From NCBI GenBank assembly GCA_050945755.1, contig JBMNTN010000032.1:1-21901 (forward strand): 21,901 nucleotides of DNA, read 5' to 3'. Both the position numbers and the translations under genes were made by a program. Shown piece after piece: positions 7,441-13,923 of this stretch (positions within the stretch are counted from its first letter, which is position 1; each line of letters starts with the position of its first letter). The DNA is from JAQVXR01 sp050945755. GTDB lineage: Bacteria > Bacillota > Dehalobacteriia > Dehalobacteriales > Dehalobacteriaceae. The notes beneath the pieces are model-generated. The model was not told the origin of the DNA and ran no database searches. It saw nothing but the letters and a program-made list of their open reading frames with translations.

Positions 7441-8196
7441 GTGAAAAAAAATATTTTTTTAGTCCTCGTTGGATTGTGTCTTGTTCTGCTGGTGAATTCT
7501 TTGGCCGACTCGGCTGATCCCGTGATCAAGCCGGTGGATCAGCCGATGCTCGCTGCCTTTCAGGCATCCCAGATCTCCTTTTCGGAAATAAAAGTACAGG
7601 GATGGGCAGAGATTAATCATAACTTTTTATCAGGAGAGGCCTTAAATGATTTAGGGAATAAGGTGGAAGCAGTTTTGGGGAAGCATTCTGCATTAACTAG
7701 AAAAGTGATATCCGATGAGGAGTTTAACAGCTTGGAAATTAGCGGCCGGACTGAGTCGGGAGAAAATGTTTTTGTTACTTTTCAGTCCCTGACTAATGGC
7801 CGAAATGAAAGTGGTACATACCTGGTGGTAAATATTAGTGATGTGCAGGGCCCGGAAAGAATCTTATCCGGTCGGCAAAAAGTTTTAGATATTTTTACCG
7901 AGTTTAATTGCACCCCGGAAATAAATGAACTGCTGGTGGGATATGTAGAAGGCCAATTAACGAATAGCACCTGCCAAGAAAAAATTATGAATGTTTTTTA
8001 TGCAGCCGGAGGAAAACAGCATGGTGGTATTGAGGAAAACGGCTATATCAGCAAAACAGGATTTGCACCCAATCTTCCCGCTGTTTTAGATGTAAACGGA
8101 AAGCAGGTAAATCTCCAGGTAGCAGCATCCTACAATGAAATTAACAACAGGACTTATTTTTATATCGGATCCCCCCTAATCTGCAGCGATTATTAA
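7441..8196 (+). CDS. ywmB: YwmB-like exported protein (DUF1779/TATA-box-binding-like fold)
   Basis: This 251-residue protein has an N-terminal signal peptide or anchor (about 1-24: KK followed by a Leu/Val-rich core). Two alpha/beta repeats typical of the YwmB family follow. Function is not established for this family. The call rests on length, export signal and position: in B. subtilis, ywmB lies just before murAA and spoIID, as here. It starts at GTG 7441, 6 nt after GGGGGG (7429-7434). That G-run could pair with a C-run at 7390-7395, which may affect translation. No clear promoter was found in the 147 nt after the atp terminator. Confidence 0.72.
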   Translation: MKKNIFLVLVGLCLVLLVNSLADSADPVIKPVDQPMLAAFQASQISFSEIKVQGWAEINHNFLSGEALNDLGNKVEAVLGKHSALTRKVISDEEFNSLEISGRTESGENVFVTFQSLTNGRNESGTYLVVNISDVQGPERILSGRQKVLDIFTEFNCTPEINELLVGYVEGQLTNSTCQEKIMNVFYAAGGKQHGGIEENGYISKTGFAPNLPAVLDVNGKQVNLQVAASYNEINNRTYFYIGSPLICSDY

Positions 8197-8302
8197 ATAA
8201 ATCTATCTGAAAAACAGCTTGATAAATTCAAAACGAAATGAGCAGGATATTGAAAAAGCTTGTTGAATTATGCAGGGAATAGAAGTCAGGGAGGATTAGA
8301 AT

Positions 8303-9556
8303 TTGGAAAAAATTATCATCGAAGGGGGAGTGCCTCTCACCGGCACTGTTGTTATCAGTGGGGCAAAAAATGCGGTACTTCCTGTTATAGCTGCTTCTCT
8401 CCTTGCCGGCGAAACGTGTAAACTGATTGATATCCCACACTTGGCGGACGTGGAAGCGATTAATGAAGTGTTGGAATATTTAGGAGCCAAAGTCCGGTTT
8501 GCTGATGGCGAATTAACAGTAGACTCATCTAATTTGACAAATATTGAAGCGCCATATGAATGTGTACGGCGGATGCGCGCTTCTTTTCTTATAATGGGGC
8601 CTCTTTTGGCGCGAATGGGACGGGCAAAAATGTCGTTGCCCGGTGGCTGTGCTATTGGCAGTAGGCCGATTGATCTGCACTTAAAGGGGTTTGAAGCCTT
8701 GGGGGCAAACATTACCATTGGACATGGTTATATCGAAGCAGAAGCGAAAAAATTGGTCGGTAACAAAGTATATCTTGATTTTCCCAGCGTGGGGGCAACA
8801 GAAAACATTATAATGGCTGCCTCAATGGCTCAGGGAACCACCATTATCGAAAATGCTGCCGAGGAACCGGAAATTGTTGATTTGGCTAATTTTTTAAATC
8901 AAATGGGGGCAAAGATCAAAGGTGCCGGGACCAAAGTAATCAAGGTGGATGGTGTGGAAAGACTGCATGGGGCAGTTCATACAGTGATTCCCGACCGGGT
9001 GGAAGCAGGCAGCTTTATGGTAGCGGCAGCTGCTACCCGGGGAAATGTCCTGGTTGCCAATGTCATTGAAGACCATTTGAAATCAGTGATTGCCAAGTTA
9101 AAAGAAGTCGGAGTGCAAATTACCGAGGAAGCTGATGGCTTAAGGGTGATTGGCCCGGAAAAAATTCATCCGGTGGATATTAAGACATTGCCCTATCCTG
9201 GTTTCCCCACCGACATGCAGTCCCAGTTGATGGCATTGATGACCATTTCCCAAGGGACCAGTGTAATTACTGAGACAGTATTTGAAAACCGGTTTATGCA
9301 TGTGGCGGAACTGAAAAGGATGTCGGCAGATATTCGGATTGAAGGTCACAGTGCGATTGTGAAAGGTGTACCTAGGTTGACCGGGGCGGAAGTGAAAGCA
9401 ACAGATTTAAGGGCAGGTGCGGCACTGGTAATTGCTGCCTTGGTGGCAGAAGGAAAATCTGCCATCGGGTGTGTCCATCATCTGGATCGGGGCTATGAAA
9501 ACTTGGTCGAAAAATTTCAAGGGTTGGGTGCAAAAATATCGAGAATAGATGAGTAG
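8303..9556 (+). CDS. murA: UDP-N-acetylglucosamine 1-carboxyvinyltransferase
   Basis: MurA transfers enolpyruvate from PEP to UDP-GlcNAc, the first committed step of peptidoglycan synthesis, in the cytoplasm. The 417-residue protein contains K22-N23 (substrate site), R92 in the RRMRASF segment, and the catalytic cysteine C116 in LPGGCAIGSRP (112-122). It also has the PTDMQSQ loop with the catalytic Asp and TDLRAGAALV near the C terminus. Cys at 116, not Asp, predicts fosfomycin sensitivity of this enzyme. The start is TTG 8303, 8 nt after GGGAGG (8289-8294). Its place between ywmB and spoIID matches MurAA. A strong terminator follows. Confidence 0.97.
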   Translation: MEKIIIEGGVPLTGTVVISGAKNAVLPVIAASLLAGETCKLIDIPHLADVEAINEVLEYLGAKVRFADGELTVDSSNLTNIEAPYECVRRMRASFLIMGPLLARMGRAKMSLPGGCAIGSRPIDLHLKGFEALGANITIGHGYIEAEAKKLVGNKVYLDFPSVGATENIIMAASMAQGTTIIENAAEEPEIVDLANFLNQMGAKIKGAGTKVIKVDGVERLHGAVHTVIPDRVEAGSFMVAAAATRGNVLVANVIEDHLKSVIAKLKEVGVQITEEADGLRVIGPEKIHPVDIKTLPYPGFPTDMQSQLMALMTISQGTSVITETVFENRFMHVAELKRMSADIRIEGHSAIVKGVPRLTGAEVKATDLRAGAALVIAALVAEGKSAIGCVHHLDRGYENLVEKFQGLGAKISRIDE

Positions 9557-9560
9557 AATG

Positions 9561-9585
9561 ACTTGGCGTAAGCCAAGTTTTTTTT
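9561..9585 (+). terminator. Intrinsic terminator after murA
   Basis: ACTTGGC (9561-9567) and GCCAAGT (9572-9578) form a perfect 7-bp stem with a GTAA loop and eight T (9578-9585). It begins 4 nt after the murA stop. Confidence 0.92.
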
Positions 9586-9612
9586 CATATATATAAGATT
9601 TCCACATATTTA
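9585..9612 (+). promoter_or_regulatory. Candidate sigma-E-like promoter for spoIID
   Basis: TCATATA (9585-9591) resembles the sigma-E -35 element (KMATATT). CATATTTA (9605-9612) resembles the -10 element (CATACAnT). The gap is 13 nt, slightly short. spoIID of B. subtilis is transcribed by sigma-E, which makes a match here meaningful. The region is AT-rich, so chance is possible. The predicted transcript start near 9619 would favour the ATG 9632 or 9647 start of spoIID over GTG 9626. Confidence 0.35.
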
Positions 9613-9625
9613 TTGGTAAAGAGCC

Positions 9626-10600
9626 GTGAAGATGGATGGTAAATTAATGCGAAAATTGCTTTTTGCTTTGTTAATGCTAGCATTTCTTATCCCTTTGGTG
9701 CTTTTTATCATTGGAACGTTTAGTTCCTTTCCGGACAATAGTCCTCGGGTTAGGGTTTTTCTTGCCGATGAAAATAGAATTGTTTCCCTGACAGTGGAGG
9801 ATTATTTGGTTGGTGTAGTGGCAGCGGAGATGCCTGCTGCATTTCATTCGGAGGCCCTGAAGGCTCAGGTTGTTGCTGCCCGGACATATGTTCTAAAGAG
9901 AATAAATTATTCTGGTAAAGGGATCAACGAAAGCCATCCGAAAGCCCATGTTTGTACTCGACCGGAACATTGTCAAGGGTGGTTGGCTGACGAGGATATG
10001 AAAAGGAAATGGGGCCGCTGGGGGTATTGGAAGTACCGGGCAAAAATTTTAACTGCGGTTCGAGAAACTACGGGCCAAGTGATCACATATCAAAGAGAGT
10101 TGATTGACCCGGTTTATCACTCAACTTGCGGCGGAAAAACGGAAAATGCCGAAGACATTTGGACCTATGCACTTCCTTATTTAAAAAGCGTCTCCTGCAA
10201 CTGGGATCGGGAATCGCCAAAATACCAAGGAAAAGCACTGGTTTCATTTCAGCAATTAAGAGAGAAGATTGGTGCCGATTTGGAGGTTTACCCGGTGTCC
10301 GGTTTTTATAGCGGTCCGCTTCTGCAGGTTAGTGAGAAAACAGCAGGCGGGCGGATTAAATCGATCAAAGTGGGTAATACCGTTTTGACAGGAACGGAAT
10401 TTCGCCGGCGTCTTGGTTTGAACTCGACTAATTTTACATGGGAATTTAAAGATCAAGGTGTGGAGTTTTCTACTACTGGTTATGGTCATGGAGTAGGCTT
10501 ATGTCAGTATGGTGCTCAGGGAATGGCCCAAGAAGGAAAGTCTGCCCAAGAGATAATTAAGCATTATTACCATGGGGTAAGGATTGAAAAGTTTTATTAA
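9626..10600 (+). CDS. spoIID: Stage II sporulation protein D (lytic transglycosylase)
   Basis: SpoIID cleaves peptidoglycan during engulfment of the forespore, acting outside the mother-cell membrane. Numbered from GTG 9626, it has a membrane anchor (about 9-31) and the SpoIID domain with the catalytic glutamate E68 in VAAEMPAAFHSEALKAQ (65-81). It also has STCGGKTENAEDIW (166-179) and the C-terminal GYGHGVGLCQYGAQGMA (285-301). H104, C110, H115 and C116 reproduce the H-x5-C-x4-HC spacing that I recall as the zinc site of Clostridioides difficile SpoIID. The start is uncertain: ATG 9632 and ATG 9647 (which begins MRKLL, right before the anchor) are as likely. Its length of 317-324 residues is normal. 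Confidence 0.93.
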   Translation: MKMDGKLMRKLLFALLMLAFLIPLVLFIIGTFSSFPDNSPRVRVFLADENRIVSLTVEDYLVGVVAAEMPAAFHSEALKAQVVAARTYVLKRINYSGKGINESHPKAHVCTRPEHCQGWLADEDMKRKWGRWGYWKYRAKILTAVRETTGQVITYQRELIDPVYHSTCGGKTENAEDIWTYALPYLKSVSCNWDRESPKYQGKALVSFQQLREKIGADLEVYPVSGFYSGPLLQVSEKTAGGRIKSIKVGNTVLTGTEFRRRLGLNSTNFTWEFKDQGVEFSTTGYGHGVGLCQYGAQGMAQEGKSAQEIIKHYYHGVRIEKFY

Positions 10601-10617
10601 AAATATCAATCCTTTGA

Positions 10618-10657
10618 AAACCTGCCCTCGCACAAAAGAGGAGCAGGTTTGGTTTTT
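10618..10657 (+). terminator. Intrinsic terminator after spoIID
   Basis: AAACCTGC (10618-10625) pairs with GCAGGTTT (10643-10650). An inner CCTC/GAGG stem lies at 10626-10629/10638-10641 with one bulged A. GG and five T (10653-10657) follow. Confidence 0.85.
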
Positions 10658-10750
10658 CAGATCAAGGAAAACACCGTCCCTGCTATTAATTACCATAAGA
10701 TACCAGACAGGGAACTGCCTAGCCCTTCGGCTTTTTAGTTCTTTTTTTTA

Positions 10751-10789
10751 CCCCTTACCAATATATATGTACAAAAAGACGGTAAGGGG
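10751..10789 (+). promoter_or_regulatory. Inverted repeat enclosing the spoIIID ribosome-binding site
   Basis: CCCCTTACC (10751-10759) is the exact reverse complement of GGTAAGGGG (10781-10789), separated by 21 nt. The right arm contains the AAGGGGG ribosome site of spoIIID (ATG 10798). If both arms are in the transcript, the site would be paired. It could also be a DNA operator. No sigma-E promoter is clear upstream. A weak AGCC-CTTC-GGCT hairpin with T-rich tail sits at about 10722-10737. Confidence 0.55.
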
Positions 10790-10797
10790 GCTAGTTT

Positions 10798-11064
10798 ATG
10801 CAGGACTACATTCAAAAGCGGGTGTTGGAAATCAGTCACTACATTTTGGAATCTTCCGCTACAGTCCGGCAGACTGCCAGTGTTTTTGGAGTGAGTAAAA
10901 GTACCGTTCATAAAGATATTACCGAACGCTTGCCCTTGGTAAATGAAATGATTGCGCGTAGGGTCAGGCAGATATTGGAGACAAACAAAGCAGAAAGGCA
11001 CCTGCGCGGCGGCGAAGCTACCCGTAAAAAATATCGTGCTAAAAAAGAAATCGGTCGAAAATAA
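10798..11064 (+). CDS. spoIIID: Sporulation transcriptional regulator SpoIIID
   Basis: SpoIIID is a small DNA-binding protein that switches the mother-cell programme from sigma-E to sigma-K genes. This 88-residue protein has the family opening (QDYIQKRVLEI) and a helix-turn-helix at about 22-42 (TVRQTASVFGVSKSTVHKDI). The basic C-terminal tail (K/R-rich, 68-88) contacts the minor groove in the B. subtilis protein. ATG 10798 follows AAGGGGG at 7 nt. Its place between spoIID and mbl matches B. subtilis. Confidence 0.96.
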   Translation: MQDYIQKRVLEISHYILESSATVRQTASVFGVSKSTVHKDITERLPLVNEMIARRVRQILETNKAERHLRGGEATRKKYRAKKEIGRK

Positions 11065-11143
11065 AGGAATTTTTCCAGGGAAGTAGAATATCTATTTTTG
11101 GCCTATTATGGAAATTTCAAATAAACCCTCCTGATTAAAATAT

Positions 11144-11172
11144 TTTACAAATCATTTATTGCCGGTTTAAAT
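11144..11172 (+). promoter_or_regulatory. Candidate sigma-A promoter upstream of mbl
   Basis: TTTACA (11144-11149), a 17-nt spacer and TTAAAT (11167-11172) give a reasonable sigma-A match. A start near 11179 would place the hairpin at 11213-11235 in the mbl leader. Confidence 0.4.
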
Positions 11173-11212
11173 CTGTGATAAACTAGATATGCAGGGGGAG
11201 ACAGCACTCTTT

Positions 11213-11235
11213 CGAAGGCCTGGCCTTCGTTTTTT
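11213..11235 (+). terminator. Terminator hairpin between spoIIID and mbl
   Basis: CGAAGGC (11213-11219) and GCCTTCG (11223-11229) form a 7-bp stem with a CTG loop, followed by six T (11230-11235). It lies 149 nt after the spoIIID stop and 69 nt before mbl. It is either the end of the spoIIID transcript or an attenuator in an mbl leader. Confidence 0.8.
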
Positions 11236-11304
11236 ACTTATGGTAACATTTGGACAAGCATCAAGAACTCTCGGCAACAACTTATCAGAGGAAGGGGAAA
11301 AGGG

Positions 11305-12342
11305 ATGTTTGATCTTTTTAATTTTGGTATTGATATTGGTATTGATTTAGGCACAGCCAGTGTGCTGGTTTTCGTTAAAGGCCGGGGGATTGTCTTAAAC
11401 GAACCTTCTGTAGTGGCAATAGACCGGGAAACGGGGCATATTTTCGCTGTTGGGGAGGAAGCTCGGCGCATGTTGGGCCGGACCCCGGGAAACATTGTGG
11501 CTGTCCGTCCTTTGAAGGAAGGCGTAATTGCTGATTATGACACAACGGAAAAAATGCTGCGCTATTTTATCAATAAAGCCTGCGGGAAAACGTGGCTTTT
11601 TAAGCCGCGGGTGATGATCTGCATTCCTTCCGGGGTAACTGAAGTTGAAGAGAGGGCTGTGCGGCAGGCTGCCCTGCAGGCAGGGGCACGCCAGGCCTAT
11701 TTAATCGAAGAACCGCTGGCTGCCGCTTTAGGTGCCGGGTTGGACATCGCCCAAGCTACGGGAAATATGATTATCGATATTGGTGGCGGAACAACAGACA
11801 TCGCAGTTTTGTCTTTAGGCGGCATTGTGTGCAGCCGTTCCCTAAGAGTCGGCGGGGATAAATTTGATGAGGCGATTGTCCGCTTTATCCGCCGGGAATA
11901 CAATTTAATGATAGGAGAGCGTACTGCAGAGGAATTAAAAATAAACGTCGGCACAGCTTATCCCCAAGGTATGGCGGAAAACAGGGTGATGGAAGTACGC
12001 GGTCGGGACTTGGTGACCGGACTTCCCAAAACTGTCCCTATTTCTTCCCGGGAGAGCTACGAAGCTTTGGCAGAACCGGTGGATGCTGTGGTCAGTTCTG
12101 TCAAAGAAGTGCTGGAACAAACGCCTCCTGAGTTATCAGCGGATATTATTGACAAGGGAATTGTCATGACCGGTGGGGGAGCCCTTCTGGAAGGGCTGGA
12201 TACATTATTGGCCAAGGAAACAAACCTCCCGGTGCACATTGCCGACGACCCGATATCCTGTGTTGCTGGAGGGACAGGTAAAGCATTATCCCAGTTACAT
12301 GTCCTGCAAAATGCCGGTAGTTTTGCCAAAGTAAGGAGATAA
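11305..12342 (+). CDS. mbl: Rod-shape actin homologue of the MreB family, probably Mbl
   Basis: This 345-residue MreB-family actin forms membrane-bound filaments that direct lateral wall synthesis. The ATPase fold motifs are GIDLGTA (12-18), the IEEPLAAA segment with the catalytic Glu (134-141), DIGGGTTDIAVLSLGG (158-173) and TGGGALLEGLD (289-299). Position right after spoIIID matches Mbl of B. subtilis rather than MreB of the mreBCD cluster, and no mreC or mreD follows. The N terminus has a small tandem duplication (GIDI-GIDL, DNA 11326-11349), which adds a few residues before the first motif. ATG 11305 follows GAAGGGGAAAAGG. Confidence 0.93.
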   Translation: MFDLFNFGIDIGIDLGTASVLVFVKGRGIVLNEPSVVAIDRETGHIFAVGEEARRMLGRTPGNIVAVRPLKEGVIADYDTTEKMLRYFINKACGKTWLFKPRVMICIPSGVTEVEERAVRQAALQAGARQAYLIEEPLAAALGAGLDIAQATGNMIIDIGGGTTDIAVLSLGGIVCSRSLRVGGDKFDEAIVRFIRREYNLMIGERTAEELKINVGTAYPQGMAENRVMEVRGRDLVTGLPKTVPISSRESYEALAEPVDAVVSSVKEVLEQTPPELSADIIDKGIVMTGGGALLEGLDTLLAKETNLPVHIADDPISCVAGGTGKALSQLHVLQNAGSFAKVRR

Positions 12343-12365
12343 AAAACCCTTCCGTTGTATGAACT

Positions 12366-12410
12366 TTCCTTCCCGAACAAATACTAATAATTAATGTGTT
12401 AGGGAAGGGA
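12366..12410 (+). promoter_or_regulatory. Inverted repeat overlapping the ribosome site of the LCP-like gene
   Basis: CCTTCCC (12368-12374) pairs with GGGAAGG (12402-12408), extendable by a G-T and an A-T pair, with a 27-nt loop. The right arm lies within the purine-rich ribosome-site region (12402-12415) just before ATG 12421. The long loop makes it a weak structure. Confidence 0.35.
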
Positions 12411-12420
12411 GCGGAGAAAT

Positions 12421-13353
12421 ATGGGGAAGTCGTTTTGGTTTAGCCTGATATGGGGAACTATGTTGGGAGTGGTAACGGCATTTGCTCTTTATCCAGCTGC
12501 TTTAGCGGAACCCCCGGCAGCCACGGTGATAAATGAAGGGTCAAGCTCTCAAGAAGTAGAAAAGCCTAAGAAAGCAGACGAGCAAGAGAGGGAAACGGTG
12601 CTTCCGGCCAAGGCAGAGATGCCGGACTTGCCGGTTGCAGAAAAGCCTGTACCCCAGCCTAAACCGACATTTTTACCAGAAGTAATTCAGGAGGAAACCA
12701 AACAGGAGCATAAAAATAAAACGCTAAAAAATATCAATATAAATTTCTTTGGCATCGAAAACGGTGTCCTCCAGATGCTTACAGTATACAGCATTAATAA
12801 AGAAAACAATTGGAAATCGGGGACTGTCTTTGTGCCCACCAATGCGTTGGTGCCGGGCACCAAAAACACCACCTTTGCCGAGCTTTATCAGACAGCTGGC
12901 CCTTTGGAGATAAAAAAAATTCTGGCGCAAAATATGGAGATTGATATTTCTTATTATGTGATGGTGGATCGTAACCTTCTTTTAGAAATGGAAGCTTATT
13001 TGGACCCGATCTATGTGGGAGGGGAAAAAGTAAATATTGCTCAATTATTTACTAAGACCATCACTCCTGAAGACGAAATCATTCTCGCCTCTTTGTTAAA
13101 AAATCTAACGAAGCCGGAGATTTTTTGGGGAATTCTCCCCAAATTGATTTGGACCTGCAAAAAATATATTGAAACGGATTTTCCCATGAGCGTATCTAAC
13201 CTGTTGGTACATTATCAAATCGCACAAAATATCGACACTACCAAAGTCGCAAAAAAAGTTCTCCCCGGTGCTTACCGATTAATTGAAGGAAAGGGACTGT
13301 GGGTGGTGGACCCAACTGGTTGGTACAGTATCGTATACGATGTTACTCACTGA
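12421..13353 (+). CDS. Exported degenerate LCP-family protein lacking catalytic arginines
   Basis: The 310-residue protein has a signal peptide or anchor (about 5-29, possible cleavage after ALA29). A Pro/Glu/Lys-rich linker spans about 31-100, and a C-terminal domain about 105-304. That domain aligns with the intact LCP protein encoded at 14543. LPKLI (239-243) to ETDF (251-254) has the same spacing as IPKLV to ETDF there. IDT (271-273) to LPG (281-283) to W294 also matches spacing for spacing. DISYYVMVD (175-183) matches DNYVDID. The IPRDT motif has become VPTNA (138-142), the RADT arginine and aspartate are gone, and the RxR...RxxR block is missing. Only three arginines remain in the whole protein (R57, R184, R286). 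A non-catalytic wall-polymer-binding role is plausible but inferred. Confidence 0.75.
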   Translation: MGKSFWFSLIWGTMLGVVTAFALYPAALAEPPAATVINEGSSSQEVEKPKKADEQERETVLPAKAEMPDLPVAEKPVPQPKPTFLPEVIQEETKQEHKNKTLKNININFFGIENGVLQMLTVYSINKENNWKSGTVFVPTNALVPGTKNTTFAELYQTAGPLEIKKILAQNMEIDISYYVMVDRNLLLEMEAYLDPIYVGGEKVNIAQLFTKTITPEDEIILASLLKNLTKPEIFWGILPKLIWTCKKYIETDFPMSVSNLLVHYQIAQNIDTTKVAKKVLPGAYRLIEGKGLWVVDPTGWYSIVYDVTH

Positions 13354-13376
13354 TAAAAAGAATGTGAAAAAGAAAA

Positions 13377-13403
13377 AGCACGGTTTTTACCGTGCTATTT
13401 TTT
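13377..13403. terminator. Bidirectional terminator between convergent genes
   Basis: AGCACGG (13377-13383) and CCGTGCT (13390-13396) form a perfect 7-bp stem with a 6-nt loop. On the + strand, A and six T follow (13397-13403). On the - strand, the hairpin runs into TTTTCTTTTT. It serves the LCP-like gene (+) and the small gene at 13387-13560 (-), whose stop codon lies in the hairpin loop. Confidence 0.88.
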
Positions 13404-13560
13404 CGTCCTTGATATTATTGCTTTTGTATGTTCCTGAACTATCCTCCAGCTTTTCGTCAATATCCATAATTTTAACAAGGATGGAAATTCTCTCTTTTAC
13501 CCCGGCTTTCAAATACTGATTTAAGAGGTTGTTTCGTTCTTTGCGTAATTCATTTGTCAT
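13387..13560 (-). CDS. Small hypothetical protein (57 residues), convergent to the LCP-like gene
   Basis: An open frame of 57 codons runs leftward from ATG (complement of 13558-13560) to TAA (complement of 13387-13389). An excellent ribosome site, AAAGGGGG, lies 8 nt upstream of the start, and a bidirectional terminator overlaps the stop, so I judge it real. The product begins MTNELRKERNNLLNQYL and is charged and probably helical (about 3-40), with a polar tail. I do not recognise it. Its size and two-helix character recall Spo0E-like regulators, but the SQELD signature is absent. No clear promoter was identified upstream. Confidence 0.65.
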   Translation of the reverse strand: MTNELRKERNNLLNQYLKAGVKERISILVKIMDIDEKLEDSSGTYKSNNIKDEKIAR

Positions 13561-13594
13561 AATGCTGTCCCCCTTTTGAAATAGTTGTCATACC

Positions 13595-13623
13595 GGTATC
13601 TAATTAAGTAAGGTATCCAATTA
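13595..13623. repeat. Direct repeat GGTATCyAATTA
   Basis: GGTATCTAATTA (13595-13606) and GGTATCCAATTA (13612-13623) differ at one base and are spaced 17 nt start to start. They lie upstream of the small leftward gene and overlap the ATACCGGTAT palindrome, so they may be operator half-sites. Confidence 0.5.
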
Positions 13624-13713
13624 GGCGTTCCCGGTTCCAGGACAAGGATTAACCCTTACCTGATGCAAAGTATGTTATTAAACTGTCACTATCTTACATA
13701 CAATATACAACAA

Positions 13714-13747
13714 AATTTTCAAAATGTAAAGTAATATTTTGAAAATT
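13714..13747. repeat. 12-bp perfect inverted repeat in the divergent region
   Basis: AATTTTCAAAAT (13714-13725) is the exact reverse complement of ATTTTGAAAATT (13736-13747), with a 10-nt spacer. No T-run or GC-rich stem makes it a terminator. It is best read as a candidate protein-binding site. Confidence 0.55.
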
Positions 13748-13923
13748 AATTCATTTGAAAAATAATTTTTTGTAGAACAAAAAAAGTTTACAACGAATAA
13801 TCAGGAATTAACAGAATATGATGTATCTTTCTAATTTCTAATACAGGAAATCTGATCGATATATAGAAAATAAAAAGCATTCGTGATAAAATTTATAAAT
13901 AGTGTCAGGTAAAGGAGTTAACG

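Larger units (their letters stand above)
13561..13923. other. AT-rich divergent intergenic region
   Basis: These 363 nt separate the leftward small gene from the rightward stalk-protein gene, so they should hold both promoters. Visible elements are a palindrome ATACCGGTAT (13590-13599), two direct repeats at 13595-13606 and 13612-13623, and a 12-bp inverted repeat at 13714-13747. A CATACAAT octamer at 13697-13704 matches a sigma-E -10 but has no good -35. I see no coding frame and no convincing sigma-A promoter. Confidence 0.5.

Noticed and set aside
10722..10750. AGCC-CTTC-GGCT with T-rich tail as a second terminator before spoIIID
   Set aside because: The stem is only 4 bp, and a better terminator lies at 10618-10657.
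10584..10898. A 104-codon + strand frame across the spoIID-spoIIID gap
   Set aside because: It runs through the spoIID terminator and into spoIIID in another frame, has no ribosome site, and its product has no domain character.
12421..13353. The LCP-like gene as a frameshifted or truncated LCP pseudogene
   Set aside because: The frame is intact over 310 codons with a signal sequence, a good ribosome-site region and a proper terminator. The losses are at specific residues, not a break.
13283..13519. A 78-codon + strand frame at the end of the LCP-like gene
   Set aside because: It crosses the bidirectional terminator and lies antisense to the better-supported 57-codon gene. No ribosome site precedes it.
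13387..13560. Small - strand gene as a Spo0E-type phosphatase
   Set aside because: Length and helical pattern fit, but the SQELD signature is not present (IMDID stands in its place), so no family was assigned.
13697..13704. CATACAAT as a sigma-E -10 element for the stalk-protein gene
   Set aside because: No -35 element lies at the right distance and the gene starts 220 nt away. A chance match is likely in such AT-rich DNA.
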